This document shows positions 34,265-45,190 of a stretch of 64,000 bases of DNA, piece by piece (the stretch's first letter is position 1; each line of letters starts with the position of its first letter). The stretch covers positions 11,402,855 through 11,466,854 of the forward strand of contig OZ020491.1 in the NCBI GenBank assembly GCA_963971405.1, read 5' to 3'. Both the position numbers and the translations under genes were made by a program. The DNA is from Psococerastis gibbosa. Lineage: Eukaryota; Arthropoda; Insecta; Psocodea; Psocidae. Below the pieces are notes generated by a model. The model searched no databases, was not told the DNA's origin, and worked only from the letters and a program-made list of their open reading frames with translations.

Positions 34265-34625
34265 TTTTAATCTGCTCCCAAACACCCATACTGGTGTGTC
34301 CAGCCGCTTCGTGGACGTTCCTGCTGTCGACTTTCTGTCATGCTTGCTTTATACATTAATACTGTCTTCTTTAGTTTCAATCTAACGATTGGTATGCAGC
34401 AAATCTTTCCACTCCGTCTCCACTCCTCCCTGTCTTGGGCCGTTCTCTTTAGTTCCAAGTAGGTTCCGCATCTCATATCTTCCTTGAGGTCTTCTGCGTA
34501 CGCCTTCCTTGGTCACCCTCATGCATTGGTGCCTTCGATTGTGCCTTCTATTATGGTGCTTAGAAGTTAGGAGTCCATGTCTGATCAGGTGACCCATCCA
34601 TTTTGCTCTTCTCCCCGAAATGGAG
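34265..34625 (-). mobile_element. LINE (RTE-like) ORF2 C-terminal remnant, minus
   Basis: Minus-strand frames read AKWMGHLIRHGLLTS, then RRHNRRHQCMR, then EDMRCGTYLELKRTAQDREE and WRR. This is the order GHLLRH - N.II...EG - GRPR..Y..D...D....Y.ELKR.A.DRE.WR of RTE-type LINEs, as in the better copy at 48.7 kb. At least one frameshift breaks it. Confidence 0.7.
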
Positions 34626-34810
34626 GTAAGAAGATTAATACCTATTAGATGAGAATGCTTCTGAATGCACTGGAGTAGTTTGACTAAATAACGCGGTCAA
34701 AAATCTAAACAAATATTTCGCATGAAATATAATTTTCAAATGTAACTCATCATCAAGGGTGAAGATGACCCAAAAATTGGTCGTAACACGCAAAAAAATA
34801 GTTTGTTCAA

Positions 34811-35175
34811 GTTTTGTTTTGATTTTCTAACACCTGCTGTCAGCATTCCTGCCTTAAGCAACCCTGCCAGCTTGGCGGGGGGAGTGAGTCTGTTTATTAA
34901 CTTGATGCCCCCTAGGGTCAGAGTCCTTCGCCTTAGGAAGGAGAGTTGACTGACAGGGTGGTCCTCCTGATTATAGTGGATTCCAAACTACTTGAGGAAT
35001 ATTGTAAAGTCACACGATTAGAAGGTGACCAGGACTGACTGGTGGTCTTAGTGCGTTATCATGTCCCACCATGTCCCCCTGCCGAAGCTGCGCACGATAC
35101 CAAGTTTTCTGCCATTTTGAACAGGCTCTACTCTGGTGGGCTCAACTTGGTATGCCAGTTGGCGTAGTCCATATT
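34811..35175 (-). mobile_element. SINE B, near full-length minus copy, older
   Basis: The complement runs from CCAACTGGCATACCAAGTTG through AACTTGGTATCGTGCGCAGC, AGTTTGGAATCCACTATAAT and GAATGCTGACAGCAGGTGTT to an AAAACAAAAC tail. TTTGTTCAA flanks (34802-34810 and about 35176-35184) may be the TSD. More diverged than the other copies. Confidence 0.75.
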
Positions 35176-35316
35176 TTTGTTCAATTGTTCAAGCGAAAAC
35201 ATCTTTAAGCGCCTTCTGCTCTTTTGAATGAGCGTGACTTCAGGTGAACGGATAGAAATACGCGAGACATTACATTGAGCAAAGTTGGGTGCTATCGTAA
35301 AGAACATCCTTCGGTG

Positions 35317-35820
35317 TTCTTAGTCCAAGCAGCTGATCGCTCTTCAACAGGCAGCCATGTTGCATTTATAAAGGAAAGATCTTCATTGCGGAGATCCGTT
35401 CTAGAAAAAAGATTTGCAGCACTCACTCCATGTAATTTGATCCCTCCGCGGGCAGCCTTTGGGTAATGATCTTTTGCTTAGGTTTTCTTAGTCGAAGCAG
35501 CTGATCGCTCTTTGACAGGCCATGTTGCACTTATAAAGGAAAGATCTCCATTGCGGAAATGCGTTCTAGAATAAAGATTGCAGCACTCGCTCCATGTAAT
35601 TTGATCCCTCAGCGGGCAGCCCTAGGGTAATGATCTTTTTCTTAGGTTTTCTTAGTCGAAGGCACTCGAAGCAGCTGATTGCTCTTTGACAGACAGCCAT
35701 GTTGCATTTATAAAGGAAAGATCTCCAATGAGGAAATCCGTTCTAGAAAAAAGATTTGCAGCACTCGCTCCATGTAATTTGATCCCTCCGCGGGCAGCCC
35801 TAGGGTAATGATCTTTTTCT
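35317..35820 (+). repeat. Three tandem units of about 164-168 bp
   Basis: TTCTTAGTC starts at 35317, 35485 and 35649. Each unit carries GCAGCTGAT, GCCATGTTGCA, TATAAAGGAAAGATCT, TCCATGTAATTTGATCCCTC and TAGGGTAATGATCTTTT. Unit 3 has a 10-bp insert GGCACTCGAA that repeats its own neighbour, and unit 2 lacks a few bases. Both strands are partly open within units, but indels between units break any shared frame, so a coding origin is not supported. Confidence 0.88.
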
Positions 35821-36904
35821 ACATGTATTGTGAAACGCAAGAAGGAAAGCAGCAATATGTGGCAGCTTCCAGGGGAGGCATGTCACATCTGCGAGCAAGT
35901 GCGTACCCTCGTCAGCAATTTTCAAAATTAGAGACAAGTACAATGTATACAAAAAACTTCCAGCGCCATTTTTAAACTCTCCCCACCCCTTTCGTCTCTG
36001 CGGCTCCACAGTCGTTAGAAAACATGTGCCTTCCCTAATTATGCACTTTTTAATAAAACCAAATTGAAATTTTGCAGATAAATTTGACCTTTTTCATTTT
36101 TTAACAATTCTTCAGCTATTTTTTCTCCAGCATTATATATAAATTAAACATTACGGTATCTTTAGGAAAATGAAGAAAAATATTACTAGCGGTCTTATTA
36201 ATTTAGTCGCAGCATAAACTGTCACATGTTTTGTTTTATAAGAAGGCGAGTTGGTATTTTCCATAATTAATGTTTTTTAAAAATTATTATATGGAGCTAA
36301 TTTTTTTTTTTTTGGCGGAAAGCAGCTTGGATTAGAGCTCATTTTTCTTTCAGTTATTTTCTTGGCAGCTGAAAAGCGATTATCTGTAATACAAGAAGAT
36401 ATTTTAAACCTGGTATGATTATTTTCTAAAAAAAAAAGGTTACCATAGTGGTTCTCGCAACTAACCAGGTCTTCTACTATTGTTTCTTTTTTCTTCTTAT
36501 ACAGGTTACACCTACAGGGAAGTCCTGTTCTCTTGCAACTTTGACTGCGATAACAGATTTTTGCTCAGACTGATTATTTGTAAAGGCCCCCACAGGCCCT
36601 CCAAAAGACAAATGGAATGGGGAGCGATAGTGCGCAAGTGAAAATCATCTGCACCGGTTAAAAAAAAAAATCATCAGATTTACTTAGTTCCAAAAATCCA
36701 AAATAAAAAGGGCTGTCTAAAGTAACCATTTCCAACCTGGCCGAACCACAGAACCAGCACAGTGGACCATGCTAGGACACGTACAGGGTACTGAAAGAAC
36801 AGCGTGTCGCGTTGGACTACAGCGGCCGTGAATCGGAGACTTTAGGTACGGTATGATACATACGGTATAACGCGCTAAGACCATAAACCATTGTGCTGCG
36901 AACG
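35821..36904. other. No gene seen
   Basis: Unassigned AT-rich non-coding DNA. Confidence 0.45.
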
Positions 36905-37705
36905 TAAGAGACTCGGGACACGATGCGTTTTTCCCAAGCGTTCTGTTAAAACGTTGCGTTTTAACTTGCATATACACGGCACCCAGTGATAAAACGCACC
37001 GGTAAAACGCTGGACGCGCTATTTGGAATTCGAAATGTACCGATTTCTTGTCGCATGCGTTTTCTCGTCGGTTAGGCGGGCAACATGACAAACACAAAAT
37101 CCATGCTATTTTGCTACTAAAAATGTCTGCTTCCACGATTTGTTTGGTATCTAAAGAGACAAAATGGCGGAGCAACTATAACCAGATATTTTGTCTGAAT
37201 TTTTTGATGCGTTTGAGTCATTTCCGTGCCTCAGGCACACGAAACATTCCAATTATTTTAACAAAATTATGAAAAATTACTTGGTATTAATTGTAGCTTA
37301 TTAATAACTTTATATATAAAAAACAAAATTGCACTTAATTCCAAAACATTAATTGTAGCTCCTTAATAACTCTAACATGGGGGTAATCGTACCGATTTAG
37401 TAAAAATCGTGTTTTAACTTATTGCCTATCATGTCGTTGCTCTTCTTCGAGCTTCATCTGTAGAATTAGGGGCATTGCAGTAAATATAGTCTTTTTTGTT
37501 CTTCCTTTTAGTCTAGGCATATTAAAAAATTAGTTTTGCACTGTATTTTTAAGCAAAAATAACAAGAAACAAAAATGGCGGACTACCGATTGAACTCCGG
37601 GAAAAACGCATCGTGTATTGTACCCTTCACTGCGTTAAAACTGTGCGTTTTCACCTTGGTAAAACGCACGTAGAACGCTTGGGAAAAACGCATCGTGTCC
37701 AGAAA
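36905..37705. mobile_element. Inverted-ended element, about 790 bp
   Basis: Left GGACACGATGCGTTTTTCCC, AAGCGTTCT (from 36915) is exactly inverted at the right (to about 37699). A second inverted-orientation copy of CACGATGCGTTTTTCCC lies at 37598-37616. Sub-terminal GCGTTTTA motifs recur. The flanks AGAGACTC and AGAAAGCC are at best a weak 8-bp duplication. A short inner frame (MSASTICLVSKETKW...) is not recognised. Confidence 0.65.
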
Positions 37706-38280
37706 GCCTTAGAGATCCCGCCTTTGGAGATTCAACCATAGTAATTGAAGTGTATAGAAGGAGTGGGGGAGAATATTTTGAAATATAGGGAGCACGTTTT
37801 AAAGGGATAACCTCTCCATTAACCGGCGCTTGGGGAGATCTCACAACTTGCTCCCTTCTTCACCGGTATCTATTAAGGGTGTTGTGTAATTATGGTTAAA
37901 CCTTGGCGAATTGCTCCACTGGTATAAGTTATTGTTGTTTTACACCCCCCGGTTCAAATACGAGTACACCTTGGTGGGTTCCTGGATTTATATCTGATTC
38001 TGTTGAGTAAGCTGCTCGGCAGAGCGCGCGTTTTGCGTCCCAGGTGGGTTTCCATCTTTTATTTATGACTCAGCTTTTCATTGAGCTCATATTCTTGGTT
38101 GCTAATTTGCATTTAAGTGGGAGTTACTATTTTTAACGCGAATGTGACCCATAAGGTAAAGCATTGAGCTTACCCTATTTTTGGGGAAACCCGAAATATA
38201 CCATTAGCGCAACACAATAATTCCTATGGAACTTAAGAAACATCTTATTTATTAAAGTTAGTTTAGTTAAAAGTTAGAGA

Positions 38281-38375
38281 CTCCTAGTTTCTGCCAACCT
38301 GACGCCATGGTCGGTGCACACCCACAGGTCGTTGAAGTCCTTTGTCTCTTCTCGGTGGTGAAATGATTGAAAGAT
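38281..38375 (-). mobile_element. Family C LINE 3' fragment, minus
   Basis: GACTCCTAGTTTCTGCCAAC, CTGACGCCATGGTCGGTGCA, CTCGGTGGTGAAATGATTG match 44.67 and 16.88 kb. Confidence 0.6.
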
Positions 38376-38547
38376 ACAGTCAACCTTTTTCACATTTACC
38401 TCAGATTACTCAACGGAATACCATATGGTAAGCAATGCGAAGACTTTAAACATATCTATCAATTGTAAAAACATTAGAAGGTACGTTTGCAGTGTTTACA
38501 TAGAGATTATGTTTTCACATTTTGGTTCGAACAACTTCAAAGTCTAA

Positions 38548-38754
38548 GGGCCCTTTTATAGCAAGCGGGTGCGGGAACGGGTACATGAGCGGGTCAAACA
38601 TTGGATAAGCCTTTCATGCCGCGATTGAATTGGGCAAAGTGTTTCCTTCATAAGCCTTATGAAACTTACCTTAAAAGTTCTATGTAAATAAGCCAACTGT
38701 AAGTATTTCCTATGTTTAATCCCGCTCCCACATCCGCCTGTTATAAAAGGGCCC
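38548..38754. mobile_element. MITE, 207 bp, exact TAA target duplications
   Basis: Ends GGGCCCTTTTATAGCAAGCG and complement GGGCCCTTTTATAACAGGCG, with TAA at 38545-38547 and 38755-38757. A 3-bp TAA target points to PIF/Harbinger. No coding. Confidence 0.85.
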
Positions 38755-39199
38755 TAAGTTTTAGTGTCATATCAATGAACCAAAGTAAATTAATTCATTA
38801 ACGTGACAGATTTCGGATAAAACCCATCTCTAGCATCCGAAACCTGCATGAGACAGGCACTAATACGAATAGATCACAGTGAAGGAAAAGCTAGGAAACT
38901 GTTGACATTTTCAGTTTTTTTTCAAGTAATTTTCGACTTCATCGATAATAATCCTTCCATATACCCCTGACCAATCTATGTTAGTAACTGACCCTTGATT
39001 ACATTCTGCAAATCAAAATTACAATCAATTAGTTCTCCTCAATGACCGATATGATTAACATTTCCTGTGAAATTAAATTATGTAGGAAACATCTTATTTC
39101 TTTATTTATACACATGAATCGAGGTTTCTTATATTCAGCGATCTGGTGTGAAAGATTAATTACTTTTATTTACTTATAATAATTACTTATATTGTACCA

Positions 39200-39470
39200 A
39201 GTGCGAATGCGGTGCGACCGAAGACGACAATCATCTGCTTCAATACACCCTCTGCCCCACTACCTGCACTTTAGACGATCTTTGGGAGTACACAGACAAT
39301 GACGTCAAGATGGCAAAACACTGGGCCCAAAAACTTCAATGAGTCTCAACCTTGGACACGAAAAAGTAAAGTATGTATATTGTAATAATGTAGTCTACAC
39401 AATTATAGTGAATCTACCTAATCAATTCGACCAAGCGAAAGTAAACTCACTCGGGTATATTGCAAAAAAA
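39200..39470 (+). mobile_element. LINE ORF2 C terminus plus 3' end
   Basis: The plus strand reads CTKCECGATEDDNHLLQYTL, CPTTCTLDDLWEYTDN and VKMAKHWAQKLQ with a stop: the CxxCG..ED..HLL..CP.C terminal motif of Jockey-like LINEs. The 3'UTR ACACGAAAAAGTAAAGTATG ... CTCGGGTATATTGCAAAAAA ends in poly(A). The same 3'UTR is repeated at 40443-40595. Confidence 0.75.
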
Positions 39471-40366
39471 AAATTTCGGCTCTGACCGATCAGGTGTAGG
39501 GAGATTCCGCAGACCCTACTTTTCCTCTACGCTACCTACGCTATTGTAATGTATGTAATAAAAAATAAAAAATACTTTATTATTTTCCCGACCACAACAT
39601 CAACACACAAAACACTCTTGTGTTCCAAACAATGATGACTATGATCTTTTACTTAAATTATTTTTACTTTGACTGGACGTCATCTTGAAATCATTAATTT
39701 GTCGTAAAAAGGGTTTATCATCATTATCGTAGATAATAATACGGGCTTTCAGTCAAATTTTAATTCATTCCTCTGCGACCAATATTAACAGAGATATGAA
39801 TTATATAAGGTTTCCATCTTGTAACTAAATAGTGGATCTAGCAGCAGCCTGCTCGATCTCGATCAAAACATTAAATACAAATTTTGTATGATCAATTTTT
39901 GTGCCAAGTTCCATCAAAATCAGATAATATTTACGGAAGTTTTTGCTAAAATCGATATACATGAGGAGGCTGTTTACAAACATGGCCAACTCCAAGTTGT
40001 AGAATTTTTCAGGAGAGTGGATTTTCTGTTGAAAATTGCATTAAGTTTATAGGTAACCCTAGACTTCTCAGCGCTTTTGTGCGCAATCTGGCTGCTTTTG
40101 TCACTTTATTTTACAAAGTGCAGGTGGACATTAAAATTTTCTGCAAGGTCGGATCAAAACCCCATTTTGTAAAAAAATTGAGTTGGCCACGTTTGTAACC
40201 AAGCTCCTCACATACATATATATATATACATGCATATGTGTATATATATAAAATTTTGAACGGAGGGTGGTTTTAGGCTCAGGGGGTCATGAAATGAAAA
40301 GTTGTGAAGAAATTTTCCGAAAGTCGAACATTGGTCGCCATCTCAATACGCAGATGAATCACCCAG
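39471..40366. other. No gene; (TA)n patch
   Basis: Unassigned non-coding DNA with a TATATATATA-rich patch at 40207-40250. Confidence 0.45.
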
Positions 40367-40671
40367 AAAAACACAAGAAACTCTCAATTCCCAAGTTAAA
40401 AGTGGACGCCCAAATTTTGGAAAATGTTCACCCTTCATTAATGATAAAACTTTAATCAACCTCTTAACCTTGAACACGAAAAAGTAAAGTAAGTATTTTG
40501 TAATAATGTAGTCTACACTATTATAGTGAATCTACCTTATCAATTCAACCAAGTGAAAGTAAACTCCCTCGGGTATATTGCAAAAAAAAAACAAAAAAAA
40601 CACAAGAAACTCTCAGTTCTCAAGTTAAAAGTGTACGTCCAAATTTTGGAAAATGTTCACCCATCATTAAT
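40367..40671 (+). mobile_element. 5'-truncated LINE tail between 76-bp direct repeats
   Basis: A 153-bp LINE 3' end (40443-40595; ACACGAAAAAGTAAAGTAAG ... GGGTATATTGCAAAAAA) matches 39343-39460. It sits between 40367-40442 and 40596-40671, which agree at about 71 of 76 bases (ACACAAGAAACTCTCA ... AAATTTTGGAAAATGTTCAC). If the direct repeat is the TSD it is exceptionally long. Confidence 0.75.
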
Positions 40672-40979
40672 ATAAATCGCAAACTTGACTCCCCCTCTGA
40701 CAATTCGAAATTGATTATCTTCCCGCAAAGAGAGAGAAAAATATATTAAATGAAAACTAGTTAATCCCCCCCCCCCCAAACTTTCTCCGCCGAAAACTTC
40801 GCCGTAAAAGCTTTTCGAAGAACTGTAGCCGCGTTCCCAAAACTTCAGTTCTACTGAGCTGGATCCTTTTGGAATTATTACAAAAGGTCCCAAAATAGTT
40901 GTGAAGACTAGACTGACCAGTAAAATGAGAAAGGCTACATAAGATTTATTAAGAAGTTTTAATTTTTTGCTTAAAAAAG

Positions 40980-41125
40980 GGTTAATCGCATACAAACAAT
41001 TAAATAAATGTATCCGATTGACCTCTTCAGTCGCCTCTGTAGGTTAGTACCCGTGTTGAGTTACGACACGTCTCCGATCGCACCCGCACAAGTGCTAGCA
41101 CGTTACCACCTGACAATCGAAGTCG
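40980..41125 (+). repeat. Repeat family J, best copy
   Basis: TTAATCGCATACAAACAATT, AAATGTATCCGATTGACCTC, TTCAGTCGCCTCTGTAGGTT, GTTACGACACGTCTCCGATC gives the clearest left end of the family. Confidence 0.6.
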
Positions 41126-42152
41126 ATGGTAGGTAGATATTTCATTATCTTTGGCTATTTCCCAGTTGCGACACTCTCTCAAATCCAAATATTGTAAGCG
41201 AGTACCAACACAATTAAACTGTAGTACAGTGATAGCTAGAGACTAGAGATGGGTACTTGTGATGAGTTCTGAAATTTTTAGCTAACTCGGAATCTGCCTG
41301 ATAGGTACCCCACTTTCTCGGACTTTATTCAAACCACCCCTTAAAGGGGAAACAGTTGGTTTGAAAATAATGCGGAAAGAAAAGGGCGGACAAGCATGGG
41401 TTTCCCCGAACGTTGGCCAGAATAGAATAAGAATCGGAGGAGGAAGGGGGAGTTATTCGAGAAAGGGCAAATACACTCCAGGGACGGACCCACAAAAAAC
41501 GTCCTAAAATGTCGAGCCAGGAGGGCGGGGGAGGTAAACCCACCAGAAACACTGGAAGCTTTCCTTTGGTTTAATTTTAAGGGAAACATCGCAAAATTAA
41601 GGGCAGGAATCATTGCACTATGGAGAATGCTACAAGCGCGCTTAATCTGGGGTTCAAATTAAATTTAGAAATCATTAGATTAGCCACTCCTAAAAAAGTT
41701 GACTCAGGTACACGCCTTGCCCCCGACAGTAGTCATAGAGCCTAAATTAAGCCCCAAACAATGCGAAAACCCCTTCAACTCTGATAGGAATTCGCAAATT
41801 TGTCAGACAGTTGTTGAGTGACGGTGACAAATGATACCCGGACTATATGAAGCAAAAACAGGACTTAGTCCAAGGGCTTGCTGTGCTGGCAAATGTCCTC
41901 AACTGCGTGAAAATGATTCACTCTTGACAGCTAGGTCTATAGGCAATGCACGTGTATCCCAGTGTACCAATGGCCCGTTGTCACAATTGTGCGTCATTAC
42001 TAGCCAATCAGAGCGCTAGTTACAAGTCTTTGAGACTGCTGGTGCCCCTGAAGTAAAGAAGACTTGTAACAGCGACGCAGAGGGCAATTGTGGGACGACT
42101 GCAGACGATTGAGATGAGAGGGAGAGGGAGAGTTTTTATGGTAAGTAAGTAA
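41126..42152. other. No gene seen
   Basis: Unassigned DNA. A pair of overlapping minus frames at 41325-41613 have no family features. Confidence 0.45.
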
Positions 42153-42530
42153 GGCGGGGTTTCCACCGACCTCTCATTGCAGAATGCACTTACGTTGACG
42201 TGGTAGCAGACATTCAAGACTTAGGCGGGGTTTCCACCGACCTCTCATTGCAGAATGACATTGAATTTTTCTTTTTTTAGAATTCTATTAAAATGTTTGT
42301 ACTTAACATATCCCATGACGCCATTTCTTAATTTTAGTTTGTTTGTTTTTGATTTGTCTCTATGATCATTGACCAATTTCAACTATGCCATAGAGTAAAA
42401 CAAAAATTTCCGTCAATGTCATGTGCGTTCTGCAATGCGAGGTCGGTGGAAACCCCGCCTAAGTCTTGAATGTCTGCTACCACGTCAACGTAAGCGCATT
42501 CTGCAATGAGAGGTCAGTGGAAACCCCGCC
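42153..42530 (+). mobile_element. Palindromic MITE family P, rearranged copy 4
   Basis: The outer ends are GGCGGGGTTTCCACCGACCT instead of GGCGCCCATTCCATTGACC. The arm is built from two copies of the inner motif TTTCCACCGACCTCTCATTG (42158 and 42229) around GACGTGGTAGCAGACATTCA. The core is as in other copies. The inner module has replaced the normal terminus on both sides. Confidence 0.8.
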
Positions 42531-42984
42531 TCACAATATGTCTAATATACAGTGTACGATATATCGTCACCCTAAAGTCAGATGGGTGTAACCAAAATTT
42601 TTGGCGAAATTGAGTTATTATTACATTTTGTGACCTTCTCATGAACTCTACATTTGCATACACCGAAAAAAAATCAATCGTGAAAAATAAGGCTTATATT
42701 TTCTATTAACAGGGTATCTTAGGTATGTTATAGGAGCAAAAGCATCTTTCAACGCAATTATGTCAAAATATTATTTTTGATGGTACTAGGGCACTAGGCA
42801 TCTAGGGCTAGAAAACCCGACCGGTTTCGTTCTATAAGAAAAACCCCGAAAAACCACACATCATCCTATTAGACCCCGCGATGATGAACCTCTGCGCATG
42901 CTTCAAAATGTGGTTTTAAAACCCACACAAATTGTTCCTAAGTCAACTTAACACTCTTTTAATATACATCCCTCAACTAAGATG
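42531..42984. other. No gene seen
   Basis: Unassigned AT-rich non-coding DNA. Confidence 0.45.
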
Positions 42985-43060
42985 GCCTGAGACCGCCTGC
43001 TTTACATTACCTCCGAAGCATTACCAGAAATGTGCTACCTGAACCAATAGCTCTTAGGGT
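42985..43060 (-). mobile_element. SINE A fragment, minus
   Basis: GCCTGAGACCGCCTGCTTTA, CATTACCTCCGAAGCATTAC is the complement of the SINE A body. Confidence 0.6.
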
Positions 43061-43549
43061 GCTCAATAAACTCCGTGCATGTGATAAGAAATTGAATAGA
43101 TAATACATTAAGAACTTCGGCGAATTAGCGCAATTATTAAGGCGCGAAAAAAATGGTGCATATAAAGGCGGACGCGTCAAGGGCGGAAGGAGGATTGGGC
43201 ATTGTCGGGCAGAGGGGAAGACAGAGGACGGAAGGGGGGGGGGGAGGAAAGAGGCCAGTTTTTGCAGGGACGGCAGCGCTCGATCATTGTCAGGGCATGT
43301 GAGGCTCTTGCGTCACCGCGGCTCGTTTGTCATCGTGACGTCATCACGCAGATTAAGCGCTCCCCTCTCCCCGTCCCTCCCTCCTCCACCGTACCTTTTT
43401 GTGCGCCCACCGTAATGGCTTCAAACATACCTGTCGTCGTTTAACGCAGAAAAAAACTGAACAAATGAAGGTCAGAATAAGATGGTGATAATAAATGACC
43501 ATGCATTATTATGCTTCTATGGCCCCATCCCCTCGGCCCTCATATTTCA
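43061..43549. other. No gene; GC-richer patch
   Basis: 43170-43440 is richer in G/C and CpG than its surroundings (GGCGGACGCGTCAAGGGCGG) and has an 11-base G run. A CREB-like palindrome GTGACGTCATCAC lies at 43335-43347. An 80-codon plus frame (43202-43444) is not recognised. A regulatory role is only a guess. Confidence 0.35.
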
Positions 43550-43700
43550 ATTTTGCTTTCCTATTTATACGTCAGTATAAGGAAAGCTTTGTAATTGTCG
43601 AAATTTTCGATTTCGAGTTCTGAACGGATTTACGCGTTTTGAGGTGTCAAGAACCCCAAAAAGTGGTTTTTACAAAATGTCTCTCTGTTCGTACGTTTGA
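43550..43700 (+). mobile_element. Family E left-end fragment
   Basis: TTTGCTTTCCTATTTATACG, TATAAGGAAAGCTTTGTAAT, TTTTTACAAAATGTCTCTCT match the start of the 47.7-kb copy and stop at the junction with LINE sequence. Confidence 0.75.
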
Positions 43701-43975
43701 GCTCCTCCACTTGATTTATGAATTCCATATTTGGCCGCCCACTTCTATTGGTTCCTTCTACTGCGCACTCAATGATGGTGTGTACTAGATTTTCTTGTCT
43801 TAATAATAGTCCTACCCATTTCGCTCTTCAATTTTATATATGAGGTAGCAGCTACCTCTCTTCTGAAATTGCCTCTAGCACTCTTTCATTCGTCACGTAG
43901 TCCCTCCTACCACAGCCAAAATACTAGATACAGTTTCTTATTCTTTACCTATAATCCTACTTAATGAGAACACCC
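43701..43975 (-). mobile_element. LINE (RTE-like) ORF2 remnant, minus
   Basis: Minus reads RRDYVTNERVLEAIS, then KTRKSSTHHH-type and EGTNRSGRPNMEFINQVEEL in another frame. This fits TNE.VL..I...R...W.G.LLRQ..L...IIE..VEG...RGRP of RTE-like elements with frameshifts. Confidence 0.6.
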
Positions 43976-43994
43976 TTAGTTGATCTATTGATAA

Positions 43995-44150
43995 TCCATC
44001 AATAATAAGAGTGGGCCGAAAGGCTCAAAATTCCCCACCTAGTTGTATAGTTGAATAAAAGAAAGAAAGTAAGAAAGAAAATTGTCTTTATTTTCCATGT
44101 CGGCGAATTTTGGGCCTTTAGGCTCACTCTTACAACTAACCCATAATGTT
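43995..44150. mobile_element. Two family I copies tail to tail
   Basis: Plus copy 43995-44074 (AATAAGAGTGGGCCGAAAGG ... GAAAGAAAG) faces a minus copy 44075-44150 (GAAAATTGTCTTTATTTTCC, TGGGCCTTTAGGCTCACTCT). The junction is the merged GAAAG tail. Confidence 0.65.
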
Positions 44151-44647
44151 ACATTAAATATTACATTTTTATCATTTAAACAAAAAGTACAATCTTTAAT
44201 TGAATTAAAAGACTAATTTCTTTTTTTTTACTTCTTATTAACCAAATGGAAATGGAATTTTTCAGCACAGATTTTCCCCAGAAAACATGGAGGTATAGGG
44301 AAGTTTCAACTATCTACGTTAAAATTGCCCCAAGGATTTACATCCTGATGTACAAATTTTTTTAAATTACAAACCACAGGAATGCACAAATGAAGCATTA
44401 TTCAGATCCTATGGAAGGGCGTGGGAGGGGCAAATCTGCACCCGAAAATCAGGTACGGCAGTAACTGACGCAGTGAGTTCAAAGGTGCTCCAGCAGAGTT
44501 GTCGGGATATTTTGTTTTCTTGAATGATGAGACCCAGAGGATTAAATCCTGCGTTGCGTCTACTGGTTAAAACCTTAAAAGGGAGAATTTCCTTTTTTAC
44601 CCGCAGCTAACAACTAACTTGGCAGTAACTTTCCCCTTTACTTACTT
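44151..44647. other. No gene seen
   Basis: Unassigned non-coding DNA. Confidence 0.45.
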
Positions 44648-44870
44648 TACTTTTTCGTGTCCGAGGTAGAGACTCCTTGTTTCTGGTCTCAGCCAAACCG
44701 ACGCCATCGTCGGTGCATTCACAAAAGAAGAGGAAGGTCTCGTCTCGGTGGTGAAAGGATTAGCCGCTAGATGTTACCACTTAACGTTGCCCGGGGTGCG
44801 CCCGATCGGTTTTTTGTCCACGTTTATAAAACCGATCTTCGTGGAGGCTCCTTTCTTGTATCCTAATGCC
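44648..44870 (-). mobile_element. Family C LINE 3' end, longest copy
   Basis: Plus-strand TTACTTTACTTTTTCGTGTC, CGAGGTAGAGACTCC, GACGCCATCGTCGGTGCATT, GGTGGTGAAAGGATTAGCCG, TTTTTTGTCCACGTTTATAA and CGTGGAGGCTCCTTTCTTGT. The first bases are the complement of the 39.2-kb LINE 3' end, giving the minus orientation. Confidence 0.7.
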
Positions 44871-45014
44871 TGAGTAAAGACACCCACTACGGTTTGTTTG
44901 GGGGAAAATTTTACGTTACGTCAGGAATCGTGCCCATGGGCCCAAAAACTTCTCGTTACTAATCCAGTTTTCTACCAATTACACTCACATCCGTTAATAT
45001 AATATCAAATTACA

Positions 45015-45190
45015 TCAAAATCATCATTGAACGCAATAATGATATTCGGTATGAATGTAGTTTACAAATATTTCAATTAAACTATCGTTGATATGTACAG
45101 TTTGGTGTAAGAGAGGGCCATAGGCCCTGATCTCGCTGTATCTACCTTTCTTTTAAATAAAGCCTTTATTATTATTATTATTATTTTGCA
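45015..45190 (+). mobile_element. Retroposon family L 3' end with AATAAA and (ATT)n tail
   Basis: CGGTATGAATGTAGTTTACA, AAACTATCGTTGATATGTAC, then a perfect hairpin GGGCC-ATA-GGCCC (45115-45127), TCTCGCTGTATCTACC, AATAAA and (ATT)n. The complement occurs at 51700-51860. Probably a LINE 3'UTR. Confidence 0.72.

Noticed and set aside
36717-37175. 152-codon minus-strand frame
   Set aside because: It crosses the left end of an inverted-ended element; the translation shows no family motif.
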